A stretch of DNA of 62,312 nt from Lachnospiraceae bacterium (GTDB lineage: Bacteria > Bacillota > Clostridia > Lachnospirales > Lachnospiraceae), in NCBI GenBank assembly GCA_030524635.1, contig JAUNGG010000019.1, forward strand, positions 1 through 62,312, read 5' to 3'. Positions 7,895 to 15,679 of this stretch are shown in pieces. Below the pieces are notes generated by a model. That model made no database searches. It worked only from the letters and a program-made list of their open reading frames with translations, and was not told the DNA's origin. Each line of letters opens with the position of its first letter. Position 1 is the stretch's first letter. The position numbers and the translations under genes were made by a program.

Positions 7895-9436
7895 ATGGCC
7901 GAGTACATCATTGAGATGAAGCATATTACCAAACGCTTTCCGGGCATTGTGGCAAACAGTGATGTGACGCTTCAGATTAAAAAGGGAGAGATCTTCGCTT
8001 TGCTGGGAGAGAACGGCGCGGGAAAATCTACCCTGATGAGCATGCTGTTTGGAATGTATGAGCCTGATGAGGGCGAGATTTATATTCGGGGAAAGAGGGA
8101 GCATATCACATCTCCAAGCTACGCCACAAAGCTGAATATCGGTATGGTGCATCAGCACTTTAAGCTGGTGCAGAATTATACGATTACAGAAAATATTATA
8201 CTGGGCTTAAAAAGCAGCGACCGGCTGTTTGGTATTCTGCCCTATGTAGACATTAAAAAGGCGGACAAAAGGATTGAAGAGCTGTCCAGAAAGTACGGTC
8301 TTGAGGTAAATCCCACGGATGTGATCGAAGATCTTAACGTGTCCATTCAGCAGCGGGTGGAGATCCTGAAAATGCTGTACCGGGAAGCGGAAATTTTAAT
8401 CTTTGATGAGCCTACGGCTGTTCTCACGCCTCAGGAAATCGAGTTTTTATTAGGAATTATCCGCGGCTTAAGAGACGATGGAAAGACCATCATCCTGATT
8501 ACCCACAAGCTGGAGGAGATCAAGCAGGTGGCGGACCGCTGCGCCATCCTGAACCGCGGAAAGCTGATTGATGTGCTGGATGTGGCTTCCACCTCCACCA
8601 GGAAAATGGCAAACCTGATGGTAGGCCGGGAGGTATCTTTTGAGGTGGAGAAGAAGGCGCCTAAATACGGTCCTGTGGTTCTTGAGGTGAAGGATCTGAC
8701 GGTGAAGAACCAAGACAGCTTTGATGTGGTAAAGCAGGTATCCTTCTCCATCCGGGCAGGGGAGATTCTGGCCATCGCCGGCGTTTCCGGGAACGGACAG
8801 GTTGAGATCGCCGACGCCATCGCAGGTCTGGAGAAGGCTGCGGAGGGTACCATTCTGCTGAACGGAGAGGACATTACCCACTACAGCATCCGGAAGAGAA
8901 CGCTGGCGGGAATTTCCTATATTCCGGAGGATCGGCAGAGCTATGGACTGGTGTTGGACTTTACGCTGGAGGAGAATCTGGCTCTGAAGGATTATTTCAA
9001 GGAGCCCTTCTCCAGAAAAGGAATCCTGAATCAGGCAGAGTTTGATCGGTACGGCAATGAGCTGATTGACCGGTATGATATCCGCAGCGGCCAGGGGATA
9101 AAAACCATTGTCCGTTCCATGAGCGGCGGAAACCAGCAGAAAGCTATAATCGGACGTGAGATCGAGTTAAAATCTCCGCTGATGATCTTTGTTCAGCCTA
9201 CCAGAGGACTGGATATCGGCGCCATTGAAAATATCCACCGGCAGATTATCCAGGAGCGGGATGCAGGCAAGGCAATTCTTCTGATCTCTCTGGAGCTGGA
9301 TGAGATCATGAGCTGCGCCGATACCATCGGGGTGATCTATAACGGCCAGATCCAAAAGATCGCCGATGCCAAGTCACTGACAACCAATGAGGTAGGAGAA
9401 TTTATGATGGGGGTGAAACGGGATGCAGAAAAATAA
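7895..9436 (+). CDS. Nucleoside ABC importer ATPase with two ABC domains
   Basis: 513 aa. Start ATG 7895 has AAAGGAGG 6 nt upstream; an open frame reaching back to 7823 runs through the terminator and is not used. Domain 1 has Walker A GENGAGKS (38-45) and Walker B ILIFDEP. Domain 2 has a degenerate Walker A (GVSGNGQ, no Lys), signature SGGNQQK and a QPTRGLD Walker B region, as normal for the RbsA/NupA/YufO class. One oddity is the first signature, which reads NVSIQQR where close relatives usually have SVGMQQR, so the signature Gly is replaced by Ser. It should energise the BMP/permease complex at the inner membrane face. Confidence 0.92.
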   Translation: MAEYIIEMKHITKRFPGIVANSDVTLQIKKGEIFALLGENGAGKSTLMSMLFGMYEPDEGEIYIRGKREHITSPSYATKLNIGMVHQHFKLVQNYTITENIILGLKSSDRLFGILPYVDIKKADKRIEELSRKYGLEVNPTDVIEDLNVSIQQRVEILKMLYREAEILIFDEPTAVLTPQEIEFLLGIIRGLRDDGKTIILITHKLEEIKQVADRCAILNRGKLIDVLDVASTSTRKMANLMVGREVSFEVEKKAPKYGPVVLEVKDLTVKNQDSFDVVKQVSFSIRAGEILAIAGVSGNGQVEIADAIAGLEKAAEGTILLNGEDITHYSIRKRTLAGISYIPEDRQSYGLVLDFTLEENLALKDYFKEPFSRKGILNQAEFDRYGNELIDRYDIRSGQGIKTIVRSMSGGNQQKAIIGREIELKSPLMIFVQPTRGLDIGAIENIHRQIIQERDAGKAILLISLELDEIMSCADTIGVIYNGQIQKIADAKSLTTNEVGEFMMGVKRDAEK

Positions 9437-10571
9437 ACATATTGTAAAACGGGGGATGGTCCGTCTGCTGGGCAATGACCGCTATCAGGGTATTACCATC
9501 CCGCTGTTTGCCATTGTCTTAAGTCTCCTGGCAGGAGCGGTTATTATCCTGTTTCAGGGCAAGAATCCGCTGACGGCGTATCAGAATCTGCTCCAGGGCT
9601 CCGGTCTTCTTCCCAAGGCAACCTATGCAGGGTACAAAAGTATGCTTACAGATTTTACCAGCTTTATGAATGCATGGACGCCTATGCTGTTTGCCTCCCT
9701 GTCGGTGGCGGTGGCCCTGCGGGCAGGACTTTTTAATATCGGTGTATCCGGACAGATGCTGTGCGCCGGCTTTCTCACAACCATTACGGTAGGCTACAGC
9801 TCCTTAAGCGCTCCGTTAGCCAAGCCTCTTGTGCTGGTGGTGGGAATTCTCGTGGGTGCGCTGGTGGGCGGCCTGATCGGCTGGCTGAAGTACCAGTTTA
9901 ATATTAATGAGGTTGTGTCCTCCATTATGATTAATTACATTGCCCAGTATGTGATCAGCTTTTTTATCAATACCTACTACGTGAATCCTGTATCCCGTCA
10001 GTCCAACGCTGTTTCAAAGGCGGCAAGGCTGACCTTGATGGACACGCCGGTAGGGAATCTGAAGATGGACATTCCGCTGGGCATTGTTCTGGCGGTGCTG
10101 ACTGCTTTTGCAGTAAAGTTTCTTCTGGACCGGACTACCTTCGGATACGAGCTGAAATGTGTGGGAACCAGCCGGAATGCGGCCCGGTATGCAGGAATTC
10201 ATGTAGGTCGGAATATGATCGCAGCCATGGTATTTTCCGGCGGGCTGGCAGGGCTATCCGGTGTGACGTATTTTCTGGGGTATTTCGGCTCCATTCAGCC
10301 GAGAGTGCTGCCAAGCACCGGTTTTGACGCCATTGCCGTATCCCTGCTGGCCAACAGCAATCCCATCGGCATTATCGCTTCCTCGTTTCTGATCACGGTG
10401 CTCAGCAAGGGAAGTACGTACATGAACTCTGCATCCGGCCTGGAGTCAGAGATTGCATCGGTTATTACAGGTGTGATCCTGCTGTTTTCCGCCTGCGGCG
10501 CATTTATTCAGTATAAGGTAAAATCCTATCAGGACGAGCTGAAGGAAGAAACAGAAAGGGGGAAGAGCTGA
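9423..10571 (+). CDS. Nucleoside ABC importer permease 1 (BPD_transp_2 family)
   Basis: 382 aa, strongly hydrophobic, with about ten predicted membrane segments starting with the helix near GITIPLFAIVLSLLAG. The family region VALRAGLFNIGVSGQM and the stretch FNINEVVSSIMINYI are as in NupB/YufP permeases; these couple with BMP proteins rather than sugar-binding proteins. The gene starts inside the last codons of the ATPase gene (14-bp overlap), so production is likely coupled. It probably pairs with the next gene as a heterodimeric channel for nucleosides. Confidence 0.9.
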   Translation: MQKNKHIVKRGMVRLLGNDRYQGITIPLFAIVLSLLAGAVIILFQGKNPLTAYQNLLQGSGLLPKATYAGYKSMLTDFTSFMNAWTPMLFASLSVAVALRAGLFNIGVSGQMLCAGFLTTITVGYSSLSAPLAKPLVLVVGILVGALVGGLIGWLKYQFNINEVVSSIMINYIAQYVISFFINTYYVNPVSRQSNAVSKAARLTLMDTPVGNLKMDIPLGIVLAVLTAFAVKFLLDRTTFGYELKCVGTSRNAARYAGIHVGRNMIAAMVFSGGLAGLSGVTYFLGYFGSIQPRVLPSTGFDAIAVSLLANSNPIGIIASSFLITVLSKGSTYMNSASGLESEIASVITGVILLFSACGAFIQYKVKSYQDELKEETERGKS

Positions 10572-11530
10572 TGGAACGAATTATTATTGATGGCCTGGCA
10601 TTTTCCCTGCCCTTATTTATCATGGCAATCGGCGGCATCTACAGTGAGAAAAGCGGAATCACCAATCTGGCACTGGAGGGCCTGCAGGGATTCGGTGCGT
10701 TTACCGGCGCTCTGGCAGCCGTGCTGGCAGCTTCCAGCTTTTCTGGTGACTCCCAGGTACCGTATTACATTGCCATGGTGTTTGCGGTAGTGGGGGGAAC
10801 GGTATATTCTCTGCTCCACGCCCTTCTTTGTATCCGTTTTAAGGCGAATCAAACCATCAGCGGTGTGGTAATCAACATCCTTGCCATGGCTCTGACTGCG
10901 TTTTTAACAAAGTTTTTAAACCGCAGCGTATTTGGTGCGGCCTCCGACAAGTTTGTTCTCGGAGTATCGGCCAAGCTTACGGTTCCGGGCATCAGTCAGA
11001 TTCCGGTTTTGGGAGCTGTTTTTAAGGATATTTACCCCTTCGAGCTGATCATCCTTGTGGTGGCGGTAATTGCCTGGTATGTGATGTATAAGACCCGGTA
11101 CGGTATGAATCTGCGGGCCTGCGGGGACAATCCCCATGCAGTAGATGCGGCCGGTGTGGATGTTGCCAGAGTGCGGCTGATTGCGGTTATGGTATCCGGC
11201 GGCCTGTCCGGCCTGGCAGGAATCAGCTTTGCTTATTCCATCTCCGCAAATTTCTCCTCCAGCATCTATGTTGGCTACGGTTATCTGGCGATTGCGGCGC
11301 TGATATTCGGAAACTGGACCATCCTTCCCACCCTGGGGTCCTGCCTGCTGTTCGGCTTCGCCCGGTCGGCGGGATATTATCTGGTTCAGAAGCTGCAGAT
11401 GCCAAGCAGCTACTCCGATCTGGTTATGACGCTGCCTTATGTGGTTACGCTGCTGCTGTTGATTTTCTTCTCCAAGTACAACCGTTCACCCAGAGCCCTT
11501 GGAGAAATTTACGATAAAGGAAAGAGGTAA
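10571..11530 (+). CDS. Nucleoside ABC importer permease 2 (BPD_transp_2 family)
   Basis: 319 aa, polytopic, with the family block IYSEKSGITNLALEGLQGFGAF and the cytoplasmic loop ACGDNPHAVDAAGVDVARVR, as in NupC/YufQ. Stop and start codons overlap by one base (TGATG), showing tight coupling with permease 1. It completes the four-part importer (binding protein, double ATPase, two permeases). The deaminase gene follows 8 bp later, linking import directly to the first proposed catabolic step. Confidence 0.9.
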   Translation: MERIIIDGLAFSLPLFIMAIGGIYSEKSGITNLALEGLQGFGAFTGALAAVLAASSFSGDSQVPYYIAMVFAVVGGTVYSLLHALLCIRFKANQTISGVVINILAMALTAFLTKFLNRSVFGAASDKFVLGVSAKLTVPGISQIPVLGAVFKDIYPFELIILVVAVIAWYVMYKTRYGMNLRACGDNPHAVDAAGVDVARVRLIAVMVSGGLSGLAGISFAYSISANFSSSIYVGYGYLAIAALIFGNWTILPTLGSCLLFGFARSAGYYLVQKLQMPSSYSDLVMTLPYVVTLLLLIFFSKYNRSPRALGEIYDKGKR

Positions 11531-11538
11531 TGTGACAG

Positions 11539-12807
11539 ATGAATATTCGTTTTTATAATGCAAGACTTCTGACCATGGATCAGACCATGGAGATCCAGGA
11601 AGGAGAGCTTTGGATAGAAGGCAGCCAGATCACCTGCGTAGGGCAGGCCCGAAATGAGGCGCCGGCATGGGATCGGGAGATCGATGTGCAGGGAAATCTG
11701 ATTATGCCTGGATTTAAGGATGCCCACACCCATTCCGCCATGACCTTTCTCCGCAGCTACGCAGATGACCTGCCCCTTCACGACTGGCTGAACCAGCAGG
11801 TTTTCCCCATGGAGGCCAAGCTGCTCCCGGAGGATGTTTACTGGCTGTCCAAGCTGGCGATTATGGAATACCTTACCAGTGGCATCACATCAAACTTTGA
11901 CATGTATCTCCATCCGGAGATGATTGCCAGGGCTTCTGTGGAGTGCGGCTTCCGGACGGTGATGGTCAGCGGCATCAACAATTTCGTGTCCTCTCTTCCG
12001 GAGCTGGAGGCAGAGTATGTGAAATATAATCAGTATCATGAGTTGATCCGCTATTGCCTTGGCTTTCATGCAGAATATACCTCCTCCGATGAGCTGGTAA
12101 GGGGAATTGGGGCGCTGGCAAAGAAGTATAAAGCCCCGGTATTTGCTCATAACTCAGAGACTCGGCTGGAGGTGGAGCAGTGCATAGAGCGCCACGGGAT
12201 GACTCCTACAGCATATATGGATTCTCTGGGAATCTTCCAGTATGGCGGCGGCGGCTATCACTGCATCTACATGACCGATGAGGATCTGGACATTTTCCGC
12301 AGGCGGGGGCTGACTGCCGTAACCAATCCGGGCTCTAATACTAAGCTGGCAAGCGGAATTGCAAGAATTACAGATATGCTGGATATGGGAATCCATCTGG
12401 CCATCGGCACTGATGGACCGGCCAGCAACAACTGTCTGGACATGTTCCGTGAAATGTTCCTGGTAACAGGACTGGCAAAGCTGCGGGAGAAGGATGCGGC
12501 AGCCGTTCCTGGAGAGCAGGTGCTGCAGATGGCCGTGGCAGGAGGGGCAAGGGCTATGGGCCTTACGGACTGCGACTGCCTGGCGCCGGGGAAGCTGGCC
12601 GATCTGATCATTATTGATCTGAAGCAGCCCAATATGCAGCCGCTGAACCACATCCCTAAAAATCTGGTATACAGCGGAAGTAAGCAGAATGTAAAGCTCA
12701 CCATGGTAAACGGAAGGATTCTCTATGAGGATGGCCGTTTTATGATCGGCACAGAGCCAGAGGAGATTTACAGAAAGGCTAATGAGATTATTGAACGGAT
12801 GAAATAA
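11539..12807 (+). CDS. mtaD: 5-methylthioadenosine/S-adenosylhomocysteine deaminase (MtaD-like amidohydrolase)
   Basis: 422 aa, amidohydrolase superfamily (COG0402). Metal and catalytic residues are in the expected order: HTH (His 63, His 65), AHNSET (His 204, Glu 207), His 241 (GYHCIY) and Asp 292 (GTDGPASNN). The GTDG-ASNN pattern and the C-terminal GKLADLIIID strand fit the MTA/SAH deaminase clade, which converts the 6-amino group of 5'-modified adenosines to the 6-oxo form. That feeds the Asn-type phosphorylase at 3423-4256. Related chlorohydrolases or guanine deaminases share the fold, so the substrate is inferred from subclade features plus neighbours. It is the last gene of the locus. 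Confidence 0.88.
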   Translation: MNIRFYNARLLTMDQTMEIQEGELWIEGSQITCVGQARNEAPAWDREIDVQGNLIMPGFKDAHTHSAMTFLRSYADDLPLHDWLNQQVFPMEAKLLPEDVYWLSKLAIMEYLTSGITSNFDMYLHPEMIARASVECGFRTVMVSGINNFVSSLPELEAEYVKYNQYHELIRYCLGFHAEYTSSDELVRGIGALAKKYKAPVFAHNSETRLEVEQCIERHGMTPTAYMDSLGIFQYGGGGYHCIYMTDEDLDIFRRRGLTAVTNPGSNTKLASGIARITDMLDMGIHLAIGTDGPASNNCLDMFREMFLVTGLAKLREKDAAAVPGEQVLQMAVAGGARAMGLTDCDCLAPGKLADLIIIDLKQPNMQPLNHIPKNLVYSGSKQNVKLTMVNGRILYEDGRFMIGTEPEEIYRKANEIIERMK

Positions 12808-12869
12808 CAGATTACTGTGAATGCACATGAACCAATGTCAGTTTGTTAAGATTCAAGGTCAAACTCTGT

Positions 12870-12893
12870 ATTGGGGTCTAACCCAATTTTTTC
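12870..12893 (+). terminator. Terminator of the nucleoside salvage locus
   Basis: Stem ATTGGG/CCCAAT with a 6-nt loop and six T residues, about 60 bp after mtaD. Confidence 0.8.
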
Positions 12894-12928
12894 AAGATTC
12901 TCTAAAAAGGGATTGACATACAGCCCAA

Positions 12929-12949
12929 AACTGCAATAAATTTGCAGTT
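12929..12949. repeat. Inverted repeat, possible operator
   Basis: Perfect 8-bp arms AACTGCAA and TTGCAGTT around TAAAT, touching the -35 box of the next promoter. It may bind a regulator of the small RNA; no known site is recognised. Confidence 0.45.
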
Positions 12950-12976
12950 GAGAATTATGAAAAGTTAGAATATAAT
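12948..12976 (+). promoter_or_regulatory. Promoter of the candidate small RNA
   Basis: TTGAGA (12948-12953), a 17-bp spacer and TATAAT (12971-12976). A TTGACA at 12913 has no good -10 partner. Confidence 0.7.
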
Positions 12977-12982
12977 ATACTT

Positions 12983-13085
12983 AACAGGACAGCCGGAAGG
13001 TGAGTAGCAGTCACCCGACCCGGCGAAATAAAGCATTTTAAGATTAGCCGTCAGTTTTGCCAAGGAACAGGACGGCTATTTCTTA
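12983..13085 (+). ncRNA. Candidate small structured RNA, family not recognised
   Basis: About 100 nt runs from a strong promoter to a hairpin with stem AGCCGTC/GACGGCT (13046-13052 and 13071-13077) and a short T-rich tail. The 5' part folds into a two-tier stem: GCCGG/CCGGC (12992-12996, 13020-13024) outside and GGTGA/TCACC (12999-13003, 13011-13015) inside. No open reading frame with a ribosome binding site is present. It does not match any riboswitch consensus I can recall. It could be a trans-acting RNA or a leader with early termination ahead of the GntR gene. The rest of the 12808-13216 gap holds only the terminator and promoters listed. Confidence 0.5.
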
Positions 13086-13178
13086 TGTGTATAAGTCAAA
13101 ATTGCGACGATTAGCAATGCAACAGAGATGATAAATCGTGATCTTCAAAAATTACTTTCATAAGGCGGTCTCCAGTGC

Positions 13179-13204
13179 TATAATAAGAATATGTTGTCAG
13201 ACAA
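13179..13204 (+). promoter_or_regulatory. Promoter -10 and autoregulatory operator of the GntR gene
   Basis: TATAAT at 13179-13184 is followed by the perfect palindrome TTGTC-A-GACAA (13194-13204), placed across the expected transcription start, as for a self-repressing regulator. The -35 is weak. Related sites lie at 13925, 14086 and 14272. Confidence 0.65.
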
Positions 13205-13216
13205 GGAGTGAGCAAA

Positions 13217-13894
13217 ATGATATCCCATTCGAATGTAACAGAGCAGATCCTTCAATATTTCAAGGATAATATTAATTCCGGCAATTGGAAGGTAGGAGAA
13301 AAAATCCCTTCTGAAAACCAATTGACCGAGATCCTGGGAGTGAGCCGGGCCAGCATCCGGACAGCGATCCAGCACTTGGTAGGAGTCGGCGTTCTGGAAT
13401 CCCACCACGGAAAGGGAACCTTTCTTTTAGATGCACAGGTGGATGAAAATACAGGCAGCGGAAATAAGATTACATCAGAGGACTGCCGCGATATTGAGAA
13501 GGTTCTGGAGTTCCGCCGGATCGTGGAGAGCGAGGCCTGCTTTATGGCGGCAAACAAGCGTACCCCGGAACTTTTGCAGGAGCTGCAGGAGGATTTAGAC
13601 GAAATGGCAGCGAATCAGGGGAAACGGGAGGTGTTTGTCACAGCGGATATTAAATTTCACGAAGCAATCTGCCGTGCTGCCCAGAATCCCATTCTGACGA
13701 AAAGCCTGCTGAAGGTGTTTGAGGAGACCAGAAGAAATCACAACCAGTTAAATGAGTTGTTCGGCTATCGGGACGGCATTTATTACCATACCCTGATCTT
13801 AAGCGCGATCAAGGCAGGAGATGCAGAGCGTGCCCGGGAGATGATGTTTGAGCATCTTCAGAATGCAATCAACAAGCTGGAGATCGAGCAATAA
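13217..13894 (+). CDS. GntR-family (FadR subfamily) transcriptional regulator
   Basis: 225 aa from ATG 13217 with AAGGAG 8 nt upstream. The N-terminal winged helix-turn-helix (about 1-70) has the signature GEKIPSENQLTEILGVSRASIRTAIQHL and a wing ending GKGTF. The C-terminal helical FCD domain (about 95-220) includes the metal-type residues in IKFHEAICRAA and a later His-containing helix near YYHTLILSAI. FCD regulators of this sort commonly sense uronates or other sugar acids and repress their catabolic genes. It lies immediately upstream of a sugar-acid dehydratase/TRAP operon, and four copies of one palindrome surround these two promoters, so it very likely controls both. Confidence 0.9.
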   Translation: MISHSNVTEQILQYFKDNINSGNWKVGEKIPSENQLTEILGVSRASIRTAIQHLVGVGVLESHHGKGTFLLDAQVDENTGSGNKITSEDCRDIEKVLEFRRIVESEACFMAANKRTPELLQELQEDLDEMAANQGKREVFVTADIKFHEAICRAAQNPILTKSLLKVFEETRRNHNQLNELFGYRDGIYYHTLILSAIKAGDAERAREMMFEHLQNAINKLEIEQ

Positions 13895-13924
13895 AAGCGG
13901 GATATGTCATGAGCAGGCAACTTA

Positions 13925-13935
13925 TTGTCAGACAA
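13925..13935. promoter_or_regulatory. GntR operator copy 2
   Basis: Perfect TTGTC-A-GACAA palindrome, identical to the site ahead of the regulator gene, 30 bp after the regulator stop codon. Confidence 0.6.
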
Positions 13936-14046
13936 GAGGATTGACGGTTGGAAAGCAAATATATGGTTAATATGCACAATTTGTAGTGATATTTTTGTGA
14001 ATTATGGAAAAAGAATTTGAAATAGTAAAAAAGTATAAAAGAAATA

Positions 14047-14099
14047 TTGACAAATCTAATAATGGTGCTATAATTTAATCATAACTTGTAAGACAAGTT
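14047..14099 (+). promoter_or_regulatory. Promoter and operator of the uronate TRAP operon
   Basis: TTGACA (14047-14052), a 16-bp spacer and extended -10 TGCTATAAT (TATAAT 14069-14074) form a very strong promoter. Just downstream is the palindrome AACTTGT-AAG-ACAAGTT (14083-14099), a variant of the GntR operator placed to block initiation. A leader of about 230 nt follows, with a hairpin CGGCTGT/ACAGCCG near 14237-14255. Apart from these sites I see nothing in the 13895-14316 gap. Confidence 0.75.
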
Positions 14100-14271
14100 G
14101 AGAAGGAAACGACCAAGTAAGTGCTAAAATAATCTCAGGTCCGGTGAAAAATCATAAAAACTCAGCCATAAACGGAAAAAACGGTTGAAGTTGGAAGAAG
14201 GGATGGAGAAAAAGCACAGAAAAAGGAAATAAAGAGCGGCTGTTACCACAGCCGTTAAAAAACAGTTCATC

Positions 14272-14282
14272 TTGTCAGACGA
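14272..14282. promoter_or_regulatory. GntR operator-like site in the leader
   Basis: TTGTCAGACGA matches the operator palindrome with one mismatch and lies 35 bp before the dehydratase start. It may allow loop or roadblock repression. Confidence 0.45.
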
Positions 14283-14316
14283 CTAACAAGACAGGGAAAT
14301 CAGAAAGGAGAAGAAA

Positions 14317-15564
14317 ATGTCAGTAACAATTGAAAAGGTTCGTGTGATCTGCACGGCGCCGGAGGGGATCAATCTAGTTGTAGTAAAGGTGGAGACGAAT
14401 CAACCAGGGCTGTATGGATTAGGCTGCGCTACATTTGCCTACCGTCATCTGGCGGTAAAGACCCTGGTGGAGGAGTATTTAGATCCATTGTTAAAGGGAC
14501 GGAATGCAGAGAATATTGAAGAAATCTGGCAGCTGATGCATCAGAATGGTTACTGGAGAAATGGTCCCATCGAGAACAATGCCATTTCAGGGGTAGACAT
14601 GGCACTGTGGGACATCAAGGGAAAGCTGGCAGGGATGCCGGTTTACCAGCTGTTCGGCGGCAAGTGCCGGGAGGGAATTCCGGTATACCGTCACGCAGAT
14701 GGAAGAGATCTGGAAGAGCTTTGTGATAATATTCTGCGGTTCCAGGAGATGGGAATTCAGACAATCCGCTGCCAGTGCGGCGGATACGGCGGGGAATCTT
14801 ATGGAAATACTCCAGCTACCGCACCAGAGGGGGCACTGCCAGGGGTTTATCTGGATTCCAAGAATTATATCCGGAATACGGTAAAGCTGTTTGAGGGAAT
14901 TCGAAACAAAATTGGCTATGAGATGAATCTGGTTCATGATGTTCATGAGCGGATCGCACCGATGGAAGCCATCCGTTTGGCACGTCAGCTGGAGCCATTT
15001 GACTTATTCTTCCTGGAGGATCCGGTTTCCATCGAACAGACCGACTGGCTGCGCGAGCTTCGCCGTCAGACCAGTATCCCGATTGCAGAGGGCGAGCTGT
15101 TTAATAATCCAGTTGAGTGGAAGAAACTGATTGCAGAGCATCTGATCGACTTTATCCGGGTACATATCAGCCAGGTAGGCGGTATCACACCGGCCAGAAA
15201 GCTGCAGATCTTTGCCGAGCAGTTTGGAGTAAGGACCGCATGGCACGGACCTGGCGACATGTCTCCTCTGGCACACGCAGCGAACATCCATATCGACCTT
15301 GCAGCTCCTAACTTCGGTGTTCAGGAGTGGTCTGGAATCGAACCTCCGAACTTTGTCATCCAGGAACTGAAGGGGCCTCATGGTGCACTGCTGGAGGTAT
15401 TCCCGGGGCTTCCGGAGTATCGGAACGGTTATGTGTATGCTAATGACAAGCCAGGCTTAGGCGTAGATCTGGATGAGAAGGAAGCAGCAAAGTATCCGTG
15501 TGAGAATACTGTTACCACCTGGACGCAGACCAGAAGAAAAGACGGAGCACTGCAGACACCATAA
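14317..15564 (+). CDS. Enolase-superfamily sugar-acid dehydratase, RspA/ManD type
   Basis: 415 aa with AAAGGAG before the ATG. It has the mandelate racemase/enolase two-domain layout: a capping domain to about residue 120 and then the barrel. Metal ligands Asp 208, Glu 234 (FFLED) and Glu 260 (EGE), His 210 in HDVHER, and His 310 in WHGPGDMSP match the D-mannonate dehydratase (ManD) subgroup, which removes water from D-mannonate or D-gluconate to give 2-keto-3-deoxygluconate. Many RspA proteins in this subgroup have weak activity, so the true substrate could be another aldonate. First gene of a five-gene operon with a TRAP importer and an SDR dehydrogenase, under the GntR operator. Confidence 0.87.
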   Translation: MSVTIEKVRVICTAPEGINLVVVKVETNQPGLYGLGCATFAYRHLAVKTLVEEYLDPLLKGRNAENIEEIWQLMHQNGYWRNGPIENNAISGVDMALWDIKGKLAGMPVYQLFGGKCREGIPVYRHADGRDLEELCDNILRFQEMGIQTIRCQCGGYGGESYGNTPATAPEGALPGVYLDSKNYIRNTVKLFEGIRNKIGYEMNLVHDVHERIAPMEAIRLARQLEPFDLFFLEDPVSIEQTDWLRELRRQTSIPIAEGELFNNPVEWKKLIAEHLIDFIRVHISQVGGITPARKLQIFAEQFGVRTAWHGPGDMSPLAHAANIHIDLAAPNFGVQEWSGIEPPNFVIQELKGPHGALLEVFPGLPEYRNGYVYANDKPGLGVDLDEKEAAKYPCENTVTTWTQTRRKDGALQTP

Positions 15565-15679
15565 CCGTATTTTGATCCGTAACAGCAAGCTTGCGGAGAT
15601 GATTACGGATCGAGATTGTAGTTTCAGATAACATTTGAGAAAATAAAGTTGGGAAGTTTGATACAGAGAAGGAGAGAAT

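Noticed and set aside
12983..13085. Known riboswitch (c-di-GMP, THF, guanidine, fluoride, SAM types considered)
   Set aside because: None of the conserved core sequences could be found, so it is listed only as an unassigned RNA candidate.
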